64,000 nt of DNA from Chromera velia (GCA_018398765.1 JAHBMJ010004961.1:1-64000); one strand, 5' to 3'; positions 37,161 to 52,081 are shown, numbered from the stretch's first letter. Notes: generated by a model not told the origin, from the sequence alone. Made by a program: numbers and translations.

Positions 37161-38112
37161 TCCCTAGTTGTCTGCGCATGCTGGGCGGGCAGGGGGGAGG
37201 CCTAGGGGGAGGCTTTCAGTCTTTGATGAGATCCCAGTCTTTAGTGTGCTGGAATGTGCTGCATGGACCGTCCCAGGGACTGACTCATGCCCTGCTTCTT
37301 GTCTTGCGATTGATACAAACCACATGAAGATGGCGACACGCAGTCGCAGCATGAAACAACCGATTCCTTCCTTCCCTGCCTCACTTTCGGACTTCACGAG
37401 TTGAAGCTCACCTCTCCCAATAAACTCCGGCAGGGAGCCGGGGGCAATAAATAAGGGTAGGCAGACAAAGAGACGAGCAGGCACAAATAGAAAACATCAC
37501 AGATCGAGAGACGCACATGCACGTGACGTCCATCTGATGCCTCCTGGTCTCATCTCGTCTCTTTCTTGGATGTCCCTTTTCCTTTCCTGTCTGCCAAACA
37601 AGCTGACAAATGAGGGCATGATTTAATTTTTCCGCCCCCCTCTCTCTCTCTGCCGACCCTCTCTTCTTCCAACTTTCTCATTCTGCTCCAATGCAGTGAC
37701 AGGAAGGCGGAACAAACCTAAGGGGACCTCCGTGGTTGTGTAGACACACAGGCAGGCAAACAAATTATCTGCTTTTGTGAATTTCCCGCAACAGAGAGGT
37801 GCTGGCAGAGACGAAAATTAGAAGGCAGGGGGGAAAGCGAACAGCCGAAAGAAAGAAGAGGGGGTGCCCCAATAAGGAGAAAAAAGAGGGCTGAATTCGC
37901 ATTTGTTACCTCTGGTTGGTGCCGGAATCGGGTGTGTGAGTTTCGTGACGAGATGATAGAGGAAACAGGATGTCTTTCCTGACTGTCGCTTTGTCTTGTT
38001 TGAGGTGAGGACGAAGACAATTCAAGAAATGGGAAACAACTACCAAACAAAGACAGAAGAAAGCAGAACCTAACTTCACCCAAGCCAAACAAACGAACCT
38101 CCCCTCCCCCCA

Positions 38113-38148
<36 letters not shown>

Positions 38149-38885
38149 TCACGCGTCCACGTGAGCAATGAACAGGGATTTGAACGAAACGAAACATTCT
38201 CACAGATGAATGCTTAACAGTGCAAATGGCAAATTTTACTTCGTTCTCGAGTGCACCACCACATCCCTTCCGGACTCGGTGTGAGTGAGTGAGTGGGTGT
38301 GTGGGGGGGTTGAGCACGATGAATGCTATTGATCTGCGCCCAGAAGCAGGAAGGAGCATGAGGGTTGAAGCCGTAAGGGTAAATGGATGCCTGCAGGTAG
38401 AGAGAGACGGACCATCGGGTCTCTCTGCTCCCCCCTCCCTCCCTCGCCTGTGAGGTGCATACCTCCTCCGATCTCTCTCTACCCCTTCAAGTCTGCTTAT
38501 CAAATTGTCTCCTCGAAGAAAAGAGAAGGGCAAAAGCAACCCTCTTGCTCCTTTTTCTTTGGAATCACTGCCTGACTCAGTCTTTGCACTGCTTTCCTCC
38601 TCGTCTCCTGAGTTGCTGACTGCATGGAAGCTTGGTGGACTCTCACTCACTCACTCACTCACTCATTGCTTTTCTCCTCAATCCTTCATCAATCCTGCGA
38701 CACTTCGGGTAAATCAGGAAGGACAATAGAAAACAAACGAATGACAAGACAAATGAAGAACGAGGGCATGGACCCGGGAGGTCTCCACTCATATGTTCGG
38801 ATGCATGCACGAGTGTTTGACTCAAACCATGAGTACACACAACCCTCCCGATCCCGTCAAGTTGAACCTCCACACCCTGCCCCCC
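37161..38885. other. 3' flank of the RGG-box gene, no gene seen
   Basis: Mixed-composition DNA with an AC tract at 38116-38145 and ACTC repeats near 38641-38664. Open frames are short or low-complexity. Confidence 0.55.
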
Positions 38886-40875
38886 CTACATGAAGGGAAA
38901 GTTGGGGCTATTCAACATCGCCTGCACGTTCGGATCCAAACCCCATCCCCCCCCGCCCCCGCGTCCCCTCCCACCGCCCCCCCGTCCCCGTCCCCCTCTA
39001 TTGCCCCCCACAAACGGGAAATTGGGATCATTCAACATCGCCTGAACATTCGGAGGAATTCCAATCCCATTCCATCCACCTGCACCCGCACCTCCCGCTG
39101 CAGCTGCACCCCCGCCCCCAGCGTGCTGCTCTGTTTCCGAAGAGGAAGAGGACCAGCTGCTGTCACTGCTGCTGGTGTCGGAATCGGATGAGTCCTCAGA
39201 AGTCATGGACTCATCAGAGGAAGTATCATCACTGTCCTCCTCTTCGTCTTCGTCATCGTCATCGCCATCCCCTCCCGCTGCCTCTCCCTCTTCCCCCCCC
39301 TCTCCATCTTCCCCCTCATCTTCTGAAGAAAAGGCAGAGTCGTCACTGAGGTCCGAGTCCTCCGAGTCTGAGTCATCGTCATCGTCCCCCTGTCTCCTGA
39401 TCGGGGGAATCGCCCCACCCATGCCTCCGGCAAGTGCAGCTGCAGCACGCGCAGACGCAACCCGGGCTGCGATGTTCCCGACTTTGGGTGTCAGTCTCTT
39501 CTCAGCCTGCAGGTATGGAGGGAGCGAGGGAGGAAGGCAACGAGCAAGAGAGAAAGAGAGGCGAATGAGAAAAGGGAGACAACCAAGATCTGACTGCAAA
39601 AGCGAGAAAGAAAAAAATCGGAAGGGACAGAAGGTGCAAGAAGGCTTCATCTGGCCAATACAGCAGTCCGTTTCTGCATTTTGATGCATGTCTCCCTGTC
39701 TGTATGTCTTTCTTTTTGTCAGTTGTGTTCATGAAGAAGAGGAGGGAAAGAAACCGTCTGTCTGTCTGCCTGCCTGTCTGTCTGTCTGTCTGTCTCCCTG
39801 TCTGTCTGTCTGTCTGTCTGTCTGTCTCCCTGTCCGTCTGTCTGTCTGTCTGTCTGCCTGCCTGTGGGGGTTTCCGCCTCTCCAGCTACACAAGTGATTC
39901 AATTCCTTTCTTTAAATTCACACCACGGCCGCCTTTTTTTTCCTTTTGATTTTTCAATCCCAGTTTACTGACTGCTCCAGACTGTGGCCCCCCCTCTCTG
40001 TGTGGACGGTCTGTTCATACATTCAGTCACGGAGAACGGCTTATCCTCTGGTGCTTGGACCAATCAAGGCACTCACCCCAGATCAATCAAGGCACTCACC
40101 CCAGATCAATCAAGGCACTCACCCCAGACCATGCAATCAAGGCACTCACCCCAGACCATGCAATCAAGGCACTCACCCGAGATGGGTCTGCAATCCCGCT
40201 CTGATGATCCTCTTCAGAATCGTCGGAGAAGTCAGAGGAGTTCAGAGAAGAGGAAGAGGAATGGGGCATGCCGCCCCCATCCTCGTTGCTGTCAGTATCA
40301 ACAAACGACGAATCGTCCTCCTCATCCTCTTCCTCTTCTTCCCCCCCCTGCTCTTTCTTTTCTCTCTCCTCTCTTTTGGACCTTCGCTTCTCTGCACGCA
40401 GAGCGGCAGCCAAATCAAACTCTTCGTCCTCTGAGGACTCGTCATTGTCCCCATCCTCGACGAGCAGACGCATGAGGTCACGTCTTCTCTGTGCACGAGA
40501 CACCAACTGACGCTGTGCCTCCTCGTCCGAATCCCTTCCCTCCATGTCTGCATCACTGCTCTCTTCGAGACTCTCTCTGTCTGTGTCGCTGCTGTCGTCT
40601 TCAGAGGAGTCTGAAACGGCACCCATCACAACATCCCCTTCCTCCTCCTCCTCCTGTCCCCCCCCCCTCTTGCCCCTCTTCAGAACCCCCCCCCCCTGGA
40701 CCGCCTCGGGGTCTTTTGACCCCTCCGCCCCCTCTTCTTCCTCCTCCACCTCCTGTCCCTCCTGGAAGTCCTCGTCCCCCTCCGAGTCGTAGTCTTCAAG
40801 GGCCGCATCGTCCAGCCTGAAGACACACACACACACACACATACCCACACACACACACGCACGCACACACGCACA

Positions 40876-40908
<33 letters not shown>

Positions 40909-41605
40909 GAAGGGAGAAAAAGAGGGAGAGAAGGTTAGAAGGATAAGGAGGCGGGCAAGGAGAGGGAAGGAATCCTACTGCATGCATGTTTGCAGACAGA
41001 TAGACACGGGGGAAATTGAGATGGGGACAGAGAGGCAATTAAGGCAGGATGCGAGAGAGAATCAGAGAATCGAAGCAAGGATCAACACAAAAAGTGTGAG
41101 AGATGATGAATCGAAGGACGTAGAGGAAGGCCAGAAGACAAAAGAATGCAGGCACATGCAGTAACGAAGACAGAATGAATGAGAGAAAACCACACACAAA
41201 CGGACACTGACACACGCAAAGGGAGGAGCAGAGGAGGGGCAAACCTACTTGGCAGCGAGTAGAGGCAGGGCACTGAGCATGTACTGCCCAACGAGCTGCT
41301 TCCTGTTCTCCCACATCTTCTTCTTCGAAATCAGCTGCTTCAGCTGCAGGCAGACAGAAAGGAAGCCAGGGCGATGAACAGACTTTTTCTTTTCCTTCCC
41401 TCCCTTGTCACAGATTCAGATAAGCAGCAGAATGACGCCACGCAGGTCACAGCTTGGGGGGGAGACAGACAAGTAAGCTGCCTCACGCATTCCCACGCAT
41501 CTTGGGGGAAACGAGACTCATGTAGCGGACTTGGGGACAGAAGCAGAGGCGCATGGGCAAGCAGACAGGCAGAAAAGAGCACTTCTTCCTTTCTGTCTCC
41601 TCTGC

Positions 41606-41648
<43 letters not shown>

Positions 41649-42508
41649 TGCGTACGTGGGTGCTGACCCTAAAATACCGAGAAAGGCGGGAGAGAGACAC
41701 AGAAGGCGTAACGAATGAAAAGACAACCGAAAGAGAGAAAAGAACGCGAACCCAAAGTTGTCTGACGGGACTTGACTGACCTCTTTGTAGGCCTTCTGCC
41801 ACCCCTTTTTGGAGAAGTCTTGTACGGTCAGAGCTTTCCATCTGATCAATTTGAAGATGCGGCTCTTGAGGATTTTCTCGGAGGGGATGTTGAAGAAAGG
41901 CTGTTGTTGGAGGGCCGCCTCGATGGGACGAGGAGCGCGCTCCTGCCCGTCTCCTTTCTGGCCCATGTCCTCTTCGTCTTCCTCCTCCAAAACCTCGGCT
42001 TCTTGCTTGACAGCCTTCTTCTTTCTCTGCATGCAAAAACGAGCAGCAGCAAAGCAGGCCATCTTCAATCTCTTGGCAGACCGGGCAGATGCGGAGACGG
42101 CTCGCTGTGTTGTTTCCAGCAAGGCAGCGAGTCAGAAGCGACGACACTCTCGAAAGCTCAAGGGCAAAAGAGAAGACTGAAAAAAAAAGCAATTCGGAGC
42201 CTCACTTTTTTTGCTCCATTCTCCTCTTCAGATTGTTTGTCTCCACGCTCTCCATCATCAGAACCGAAGGCTCTTTTCAACCCCCCTTTCTGTGCCTTCT
42301 GTTGTGCGATTGCGTTCTTCAAGGTCTGCTTCTGAATTTTCGTTTCCTGATTTTCTGGAGAGTCGGCAGCCGTCTCTTCCTCAGACTCGGTGGTGGACTG
42401 GGCCTCTAAGGGAATGAGGACCGAGCGTTTCACTTTCGGGTGTTCTGCGTGCTGCTTGGACCCCCCCTTCCCCAGTTGTTTTTTCACCGATACTGCTCGA
42501 GACGCCAT
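38886..42508 (-). CDS. Acidic serine-rich RGG-box protein, probably nucleolar
   Basis: Five exons join in phase on the minus strand: 42508-42206, 42026-41781, 41343-41249, 40816-40177 and 39506-38886, giving 634 residues. The N-terminal part is Lys/Glu-rich with a more ordered core (KILKSRIFKLIRWKAL, QDFSKKGWQKAYKE, LKQLISKKKMWENRKQL). The middle is extremely acidic (Asp/Glu/Ser tracts with likely CK2 sites) around a basic helix (RAQRRRDLMRLLVEDG). The end is a Gly/Arg RGG-type box framed by two copies of a PNVQAMLN-x-PNFPF motif, the last residue being in the second copy. Such acidic plus RGG composition is typical of nucleolar RNA-binding or ribosome-assembly proteins. The family is not recognised, and the location is inference. 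Confidence 0.72.
39756..39862. repeat. TCTG microsatellite
   Basis: Tandem TCTG/CCTG tetranucleotides in the intron between the last two exons of the RGG-box gene. Confidence 0.93.
40058..40182 (-). repeat. Tandem repeat carrying duplicated 5' splice sites
   Basis: Five copies of a 23- or 27-bp unit with core CAATCAAGGCACTCACC. On the gene's strand each gives GTGAGTGCC, a strong donor, at 40176, 40149, 40122, 40099 and 40076. The first one ends the exon at 40177. The next two would lengthen the exon by 27 and 54 bases, in frame. Confidence 0.9.
40817..40910. repeat. AC/GCAC microsatellite at a 3' splice site
   Basis: On the minus strand this is a GT/GTGC tract that runs into the acceptor TCTTCAG of exon 40816-40177. 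Confidence 0.93.
41606..41660. repeat. CT-GT compound microsatellite
   Basis: About 12 CT units then about 10 GT units, in the second intron of the RGG-box gene. Confidence 0.95.
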
Positions 42509-43342
42509 GGTTTTGTCTTCAACTCACTTCCCCTGGGTGCGCTCTTGTGATGGGAAAAAAGCGAGGCTGGGGCGCAGAAAGGGCGTACAGAGACGAATAA
42601 TCGAAGGATCAGATGGACACCTTATCGGAAGAAACCGTGACAGCCTTAATTGGATCTGTCTGGTTTCCAAGCGAAGAGACGGGCACTGGCAAAAGAGGAA
42701 GATTCACAGAAACTTGATCTCGGTCCGAATTTCGAAAGAAGAAAGACAAACAGAATGGCAGCAGGACAGGAGCACCATGGGACACTTTGCACAATTAAAA
42801 GTCCACATGCAACTCTGACTTTCATGTTGGAAATGCGACCGCGTCAGATCGAGGATGATCGAGGTCGCGATCGACACGTCCCAACCTTCGAAATCGCGAG
42901 ATTTTTTTTTTTTGAAGAATGGAGGACTCGGACCGGGCCACCATGGGCCACCGCAGGCCCCGCCACCCCGGCCGACAATTAAGGCTGCATCATGCAGGGA
43001 AAAGCAATTTCAAAGTGGACGTTGCATGCACGATCGAGAAACCGATTGAATCGAATCCTCTTCTCAACAACACTTCCATCCTCCACATCCTGTGCGTTCT
43101 GATCGGACATCGACTGCAGGTCACACGTGATCACTTTTACGCCAGAGGTCAGGTTGTTGTCTTCTCTGACGAGACTGCAGATTACTTTGCAGGTGGCAGA
43201 GAGTTTGTCGAATCCGCGTGTTTGAATCTTGTGGTCCAGGGCATTGCTGTCGATTCTCTCATATTCTGCCAAAGTCGGTGACCAGCCGGTTGAGGGATTC
43301 ATCCGCAGCTCATCCTTTCAAAATTTAGTCCGTTGTTAAAGT
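42509..43342. promoter_or_regulatory. Shared head-to-head promoter of the RGG-box and SIL1-like genes
   Basis: 834 bases between two divergent ATGs. The centre is GC-rich (42915-42980) with a T-run at 42902-42913 and one TGCATG-type patch near 43023. No coding frame is supported. Confidence 0.4.
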
Positions 43343-45175
43343 ATGAGAATACGCTTTCTGGGCTTTGCCCTTCTGTTTGGTCTCAGTCTGTTTTCTTCTC
43401 CTTGTGAAGGAGACGGAGACGGCATTCCGGCCATCACTAATGTGGAGGAAAGAAAGAAAGCGCCTTATGAGGACATGCTCCACTGGGCAATCTCCCAGAG
43501 CGATCCAGCGAGTCTTACTGCAAAGATGGAAGACTACAAAAGGAGAAACGCAAACATTTCAGAGCTGATGACTCCCGAAGTCAGAGAAGCTCTGTTCCCT
43601 GTGGACGAGGCTTCTGAGATGGTTCGTATCATTTCTCTTCTCAGTGAGACCGATACTGCAGAAAAAGACCCTGTAGAAGCAGAGAGAGTGATCATGATAC
43701 TTGAAGAGTACGTACAGCAGGTAGACAATGCTATGAACCTGCACAAGATGGGCGGCCTGACAGTGCTTCTCCGTCTGCTCCTCTCGGAGACGGGTGCATA
43801 CAACGTGCGGGTGGCTGCTGCCTGGTGTCTGGGCACTGCAGCTCAGAACAATGACGTCGTGCAGGAACAGCTCCTCTCTCTTGGCGCTGTAGATGGCATT
43901 GTGCGTCTCGCCGTCTCGAGAGTCGGAGCTGCCATCCGAGCACTCTCGGTACCCTCGAGTTCCTCCGAGGGCGTCGCCGCCTCAGAAGACCTCCCCCTTC
44001 TCCAAGCCCTCCCAGAGCGAGCGCGAGAGGAGGTGGAGTCCCTTTTGATACAGTATGACCAAGCACTGGCTCTACAAGTGAATGCATCCACGGGTGTGGG
44101 CGTGCACACACCTGCACAGAGAGCCGAGCTTCGTCGCGCAGCAGCTGCAGATCTGGCCGCAGAGGTAGCTCTGTGGGAAGGTGACTTTGTTTCAAAGCTT
44201 TTGTTTTGTACCTCTGCGTTGATTCGAAATTCCAAGGCAGGAGCGCAGATTGCGGATTCTGATGGTCTTTTTCGTGTGTTGGTCGACTCGGTGGTTGGTG
44301 CTGCGCCGGCAGCTGTGAAGGCAGCAGTGCAGGGGGAGACGGGGAGGGACAGGGAGCTGAGGTTAAAGGTTGTGGGGGGGTTGGTGAAAAAGGGGCTTGC
44401 ACTGTTGCAAACAGCGGCAGTGCAGTTTCCCGATTTGAGTTGGATTGATGAGCTGATGGGAAGAAGCGGGGAAGACAGTTTGGGATTGCGAGTTTTGTCT
44501 CTTTTGGAATCTCTTGGTAGTCGATCGAAAATTTTGTTGGAGTCTTCTGAGGATTCGGAGGGGGTTTTGTCGGCCTCCTCTCGTGCCTCCTCTGGCGGTC
44601 TTGATTTTGATCTTGTAGAGAAATCCCTTTCCCTTTTGTCTGCAGCCGTGGTTGCTTCCAAAGGAAGAGGGGGGGAGGGGGAAGAGTCGGCAGCCGAGAT
44701 GGAAGTTCTTTTTGGCAAGGGACAGGGGAGAGATTTGGTTCAAGAAGGGAAAGAAGTGACAGGGAGGGAGAATGATGGTGAGATTGTGGAGTTAAAGCGT
44801 CGTTTTCTGTCGGGATTGAGTTTGATTTTGTCTCCATGTACAGGGGGTGGTGTTTCGGATTTTGATGAGGAGGGTTCTGTGGGGGGTGCGGGTATGAAGG
44901 TTATACATGTGGATGCAGATGCAGATCTGTGTAGTCCTCTGGTTCACCATTGGGACTCTGTCTTGAGTCTCTCTGGCCTGGTTTCTTCGTCAGACATTGG
45001 CAGGGCGAGGGATAGATGGAGGGCCCACCTCCATCGACTGGCAGCTTCTTCTTTTGAGGGCAGCTCCGAGTCCGAATCTTCAGATGAGGAAGAAAATTTG
45101 GAAAACAGAGAGGGAAAGGTTCAAGGCACAAAGGTTTTGCAGATTGGTCCTCCATCTTCAAAAGATGAACTGTAA
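43343..45175 (+). CDS. SIL1: SIL1/Fes1/HspBP1-type nucleotide exchange factor, ER lumenal
   Basis: A single-exon frame of 610 residues. Residues 1-22 are a signal peptide (FLGFALLFGLSLF). The N-terminal module has the family signature: MLHWAISQSDP (45-55), QVDNAMNLHKMGG (126-138), then an armadillo-like repeat VRVAAAWCLGTAAQNN (155-170). This family releases ADP from Hsp70; SIL1 does so for BiP. The protein ends in KDEL, the classical ER retrieval signal, and together with the signal peptide this places it in the ER lumen. It is longer than yeast or human SIL1 (about 420-460 residues) because of a Ser/Glu/Gly-rich C-terminal half. It may work with the DnaJ membrane protein at 26034-30411 on the same BiP cycle. 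Confidence 0.9.
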   Translation: MRIRFLGFALLFGLSLFSSPCEGDGDGIPAITNVEERKKAPYEDMLHWAISQSDPASLTAKMEDYKRRNANISELMTPEVREALFPVDEASEMVRIISLLSETDTAEKDPVEAERVIMILEEYVQQVDNAMNLHKMGGLTVLLRLLLSETGAYNVRVAAAWCLGTAAQNNDVVQEQLLSLGAVDGIVRLAVSRVGAAIRALSVPSSSSEGVAASEDLPLLQALPERAREEVESLLIQYDQALALQVNASTGVGVHTPAQRAELRRAAAADLAAEVALWEGDFVSKLLFCTSALIRNSKAGAQIADSDGLFRVLVDSVVGAAPAAVKAAVQGETGRDRELRLKVVGGLVKKGLALLQTAAVQFPDLSWIDELMGRSGEDSLGLRVLSLLESLGSRSKILLESSEDSEGVLSASSRASSGGLDFDLVEKSLSLLSAAVVASKGRGGEGEESAAEMEVLFGKGQGRDLVQEGKEVTGRENDGEIVELKRRFLSGLSLILSPCTGGGVSDFDEEGSVGGAGMKVIHVDADADLCSPLVHHWDSVLSLSGLVSSSDIGRARDRWRAHLHRLAASSFEGSSESESSDEEENLENREGKVQGTKVLQIGPPSSKDEL

Positions 45176-46134
45176 AAAAAGACTAGAAAACATCCAAAAA
45201 AAAAGTTCTTACAGGTGACAGGTCAAATCTCTATGTGGAGATGTTAAAACAAGCCGATAAAAAATGTAGGCTGCAGCCGAAAGTATTAAAACTTTTGGAG
45301 TTTAGTAATCAATTGAATTAATTTTATATCTAATTAAAGTATTTTAAGCAGATGTTGTAGAAGGAACAGTAGAACCGTAACTTATCTATTTTTCTGGAAA
45401 TTAATCGTTTTCCTAGTTTTCTTTTTTCTGTGCAAATTGGAACTCTATTGAATTTGTTTGTATGTTTTTTAATTGTTACGCACTGTGAGCATCAGCATGA
45501 ACTGTATAAAAGTCAGTGCTGAACCGTTCCGACTTATACTGACTGACTGCCCTTGGTATGCAGTCACAAAAGTTCAGAGCTGGGATAAACGCAACCTGAT
45601 TTCTATTTCTTTCACAATTTCATACAATTTCGCAGGGTGTAAGGAAGCAGAAGCAAACAACGTCAATCACAGAGGGTTTTCCATGATAGCCGGACCTTCG
45701 ACAATCTTCGACATCTACTAACATCTGCCTGTCGACATGCATATATGCGCATGTATCCGTGACCCGTCGCGAGCATGCATGCATCCGGCCGCGGCCGTGG
45801 ACCATTTTTGACCGCGCGGCCGCGGGGAGCTATAGCCCCCGCGCGCGTACGTACGTACGCGTGTTTTCCGAATTTTTGACTGACCTTGAAACACGTACGT
45901 ATATATATATACTGCATGGTCCAGCATGCAGCATCGATGATCGATCGAAGGGATCGATTGAGGCTTGATTCATCGGCAATAATAATTCGAGGCCCATACC
46001 TGTGACAGTGAGAGAGAAAACCGACTGCGCATCCTTGTCTACGAGCCACTTCAGACGAGCATCTTTTCCAACAGGACGAAATCGAGTTCAAACAACGGTG
46101 TGTATCCAAACAACAGTCAACATCCAATTTCATC
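45176..46134. other. Intergenic region: AT-rich patch, then palindromic GC/TACG segment
   Basis: AT-rich from 45180 to 45480, then mixed. From 45770 to 45960 there are GCATGC repeats, GGCCGCGGCC palindromes, a CGTACGTACG run and an ATAT tract at 45900-45910, which probably form the upstream region of the DUF1996 gene. A promoter role is inferred from position. Confidence 0.5.
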
Positions 46135-48683
<2,549 letters not shown>

Positions 48684-48698
48684 TCGCATACGCACATG

Positions 48699-48741
<43 letters not shown>

Positions 48742-49545
48742 GCCCCGGTCCTTTGGCGGGCGTGAGAGTGCATGAAGAAAGTGTCTTTGAATTTTGTGGA
48801 TACGCATGTTCCTTCTCAGTCAGTCAGAATTCTTCGTTGATTCATGTCGACAGACAGACAGACAGCTCCGTATTCGTTTATGGAGGGAACGAATCGGTGA
48901 AGGAAAAAAGACTGGAGAGAGCGGACGAATGGATGAGAGAGAATTATACTTGCTCTTTTAAAGTGGGCGAGAGTGAGAGATCATAAAGAGAGAGTGCATG
49001 GAACCCGTCCGGTTGGGTGTGTGCGCGTGAGAGAGTAAATGGAATCAAAGAAAGCAATGCTGTCGACTCAATGGAGGCGAAGTGTGTGTGCGAGAGAGGG
49101 CGAAGGCGAGGAAGAGAGCGGCACAAGAACTGCTTTCGTCAATGAATCGTCATCGGCTCTAGCATCGGCTGGCGTCCTCGCTGGTTCCCCCTTTTCTGTG
49201 TGTGCACATATATCTTGCTTGGTTGCTTGTCCTCAATCGTTCAAGTTATTGTAGTTCCTCATGGGGGCCATGATGGGGCACGAGGGTGCCTGCCACATGG
49301 TGGAAAAGCTGAAAATTCTTCTTTTCGCGTTCCAGTGAGTGAATGTGCAGGCCAGTGCATGCATTCGTGACGTTGGCAACAACGGAAGTCTGCGTGCGAA
49401 GAGGTGCGTTGGCTTCATGGCAATGGGTCGCATGCAAAATTCAGGATCGGAAACTTCCAGAGGACCTTTTTGGTGTCTGACTCCAGAGTCTTGTTTTAGT
49501 TCTTCTACGGATCTGTGTTGATGCACAGGAGGCGTAGCAGCGGTA
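48684..49545. other. 3' flank of the DUF1996 gene, no gene seen
   Basis: GA repeat at 48703-48732, then mixed sequence with short, unsupported frames. Confidence 0.55.
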
Positions 49546-50345
49546 GCGCATTAATGATTATCGATCAAATCTATTTTACTTTCATGTTTGATACCAAATT
49601 CATACACTGTCAGACGTTTTAAATTTATAAATTAAATGAATCAATAAATTTCGAATGAATCGGAATGACTCGGATTCAATCTAAAAATTTTAGTTCAGAG
49701 TTGGATTCAGCCTGTCTTTTTATTTTTCTCCATCGGTATGATCAATAGCAAAGTGACAAATGGACCAGAGAAGAAAAGGCCCTAAGACCCTAGCTAAGAC
49801 CTGCACACGGCCCTTCAAAAGCTACGGGGGAGTGATTCCGAGTGAATTTAAAGATGGATAGTTTAAGCGATCAGAAATAACCAAAAAACTTTTTTAGAGA
49901 CTTCTTTGGTTCTTTCACGTACTCCAAGACAGCAAAATTTGAACAAATTGCTGTAAATCATTCACTATTATATGATTATTAATAAATGATAACAATTCAA
50001 TTAATCAATTTCTTTCAATTAATAATTTAATTCATTAGTCTGACATTAGAATGATCATTTCTTCCTCATACTATGAATCAGCCTAGAACTAGGCCTAGAA
50101 TAAAACTTTTATGCATATAATATGCAATTAAAGCAAATTATTAGCTAGCAAAGCCTAGCTTAAATGCTGACATCTTTTCCTAGATCTTTTCAATGCTAGT
50201 TTCAATGTTTTCGTGAATGACAGACATTTTATGGTAGACATCAACTAACAAAAACACCCTTGCTGAGTCAGTGCTGGCTCCTTGACACGTACATGCACTT
50301 TTAATGTCAGTTTGAGTCATTTAAAATTACGCCTTTAGTGACACA
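49546..50345. other. AT-rich island at a convergent junction
   Basis: Very AT-rich DNA with AATTCATT and TTTAAATTTA words between the 3' ends of the DUF1996 (+) and secreted (-) genes. Noncoding. Confidence 0.72.
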
Positions 50346-50770
50346 TGCACTCCATGATTCGGGACCATGAAAGCCAAATGAAGCCCAGGATGGAAATGTT
50401 CACATGCACGCACGCATTGATGCATGCACTTTTACGCATGCGCTGCATGATGCGCAGTGCAAGTCCATGAATCGAACATAATCTTTCTGTGCACTGTTTC
50501 TTTGTACTGCACGTATTTGAAGTTGCCAATTTTTCCATTCAGTAAAGCACGCGCTCAGTCTCCCGACCGTCTGGAGTTCTGTGAACCAAATTCAATGATC
50601 CGACTGTCACACAGGCCGACCATGTAGTACGCACATGCAAACGTGCATGGGTCCAAATGCATTTGCAAGTCCCCTGTCTCATGTGTTTCGTCCTCTTCGG
50701 AGCTCGATCGATCGGGGTGTAGCGCAACCCTTCCTCCTCTTTGGGATCGAGAGATCGAAGAAGGACTTAT

Positions 50771-52050
50771 TTATCTAGAGCCCGAGTTCCCAGAGTCCAG
50801 CGGAAAGAAGCCCTCATAGAAAGCAGCAGCTCCGCAACATCCCTCGATCTGGAAGGAAGTTCCGATGACCACCGGAAAGTCCATGGAAGTCTGACTACCG
50901 CAGAAATTGCTTGTGGCGCTCACATCCGTCACAGTGACATTTGCAACGAAAACGTCACTTTCCTTCTTCTTGTCCGACTCTGTGGGGCTAACGGAGAAGT
51001 CAAAGAAGGAAGAAGGCAGAGCAACTTCAGTGAGAGGGAAGAGACTGCCATTGCCACCGGGGTTCCCAAGGACGCAGGAGACAGAGCCAGTGATCGCCTC
51101 CTCACTGCAGAGAAATGAATCATTGAAACAGTCAATCGATCAACCAGTGAATCATTCAGTCGGCGGTCAATGATTAAGAATCATGAAAGAAAAGAATCAG
51201 AAGGGTGAAGCACCCGATCGGTGCAGAGCAACCATCAAAGGAAGGGGGTCTGAAAATCTAACGAAAGAGGCACAGCGGGAAGGAAAGAAAGAAAAAGGAG
51301 AGTCCACCAAAAAAGAGGAGAGCATGAATACATGCAGCATATACAGCCCAGCTGTGAACCCCCCCGTCAACTGACTTGTTGCAGCCGTTGAGGAAAAACT
51401 CCACTGTTCTGCTCGTCTGGTCCGATTGGGGAGAAACAAGCGAAATCAGAGTGCCCTCAGTGCTGACAATCCAGGAGAAGAAACCCAAGTCAGAAGCAAT
51501 AGTTCCTGGGAATGACTCGGTAAGGAACGACTTCAAAAGGACGGAGGACTTGTCTTGTTCAGTGAAAAGTGTGGTGGGTCGGGGGTTCGCGGAGTTGTAC
51601 TCAGGGGGTGGGAGAGAGGTCACAGACTCCAGTAGAGTTCCCTCGATGTCGTGTCCACAGTTCTCGAAGCCCTGGGTGACCGTCAAGACATTGTTCGTCG
51701 AGTTGGCCTCATCCGTCTTGATGCCGACCCATGTGATACCCTCGGCAGTAGTCACGCACTCGTCGAAGCATTGCTTCCCTTTCTTCTCCGTCTTTCCTGC
51801 AGACATTGGGCGACAAACCCGCATTTCCTCCTCAGTGATAATGCTACACAAGCAACTTGACAAAGCGGAACTTGGACACAAACGCGCACAACTATCCGGC
51901 TCCGTGACATACCGAAGAGATTGCCGAGCTCAAAGGAATCTCCTCCGCCCAAACCGAAGTCAAGCTTCAGCTTCGGGTCCAGCATGCTGTCGGACAGGTT
52001 GAACTTTCCAAGACCGAGGTCACCCAGCTTGATGCCATCCTGCATTCAGC

Positions 52051-52081
<31 letters not shown>

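Noticed and set aside
43731-44837. Long minus-strand frames opposite the SIL1-like gene
   Set aside because: Overlaps a well-supported sense gene; no domain or splice evidence.
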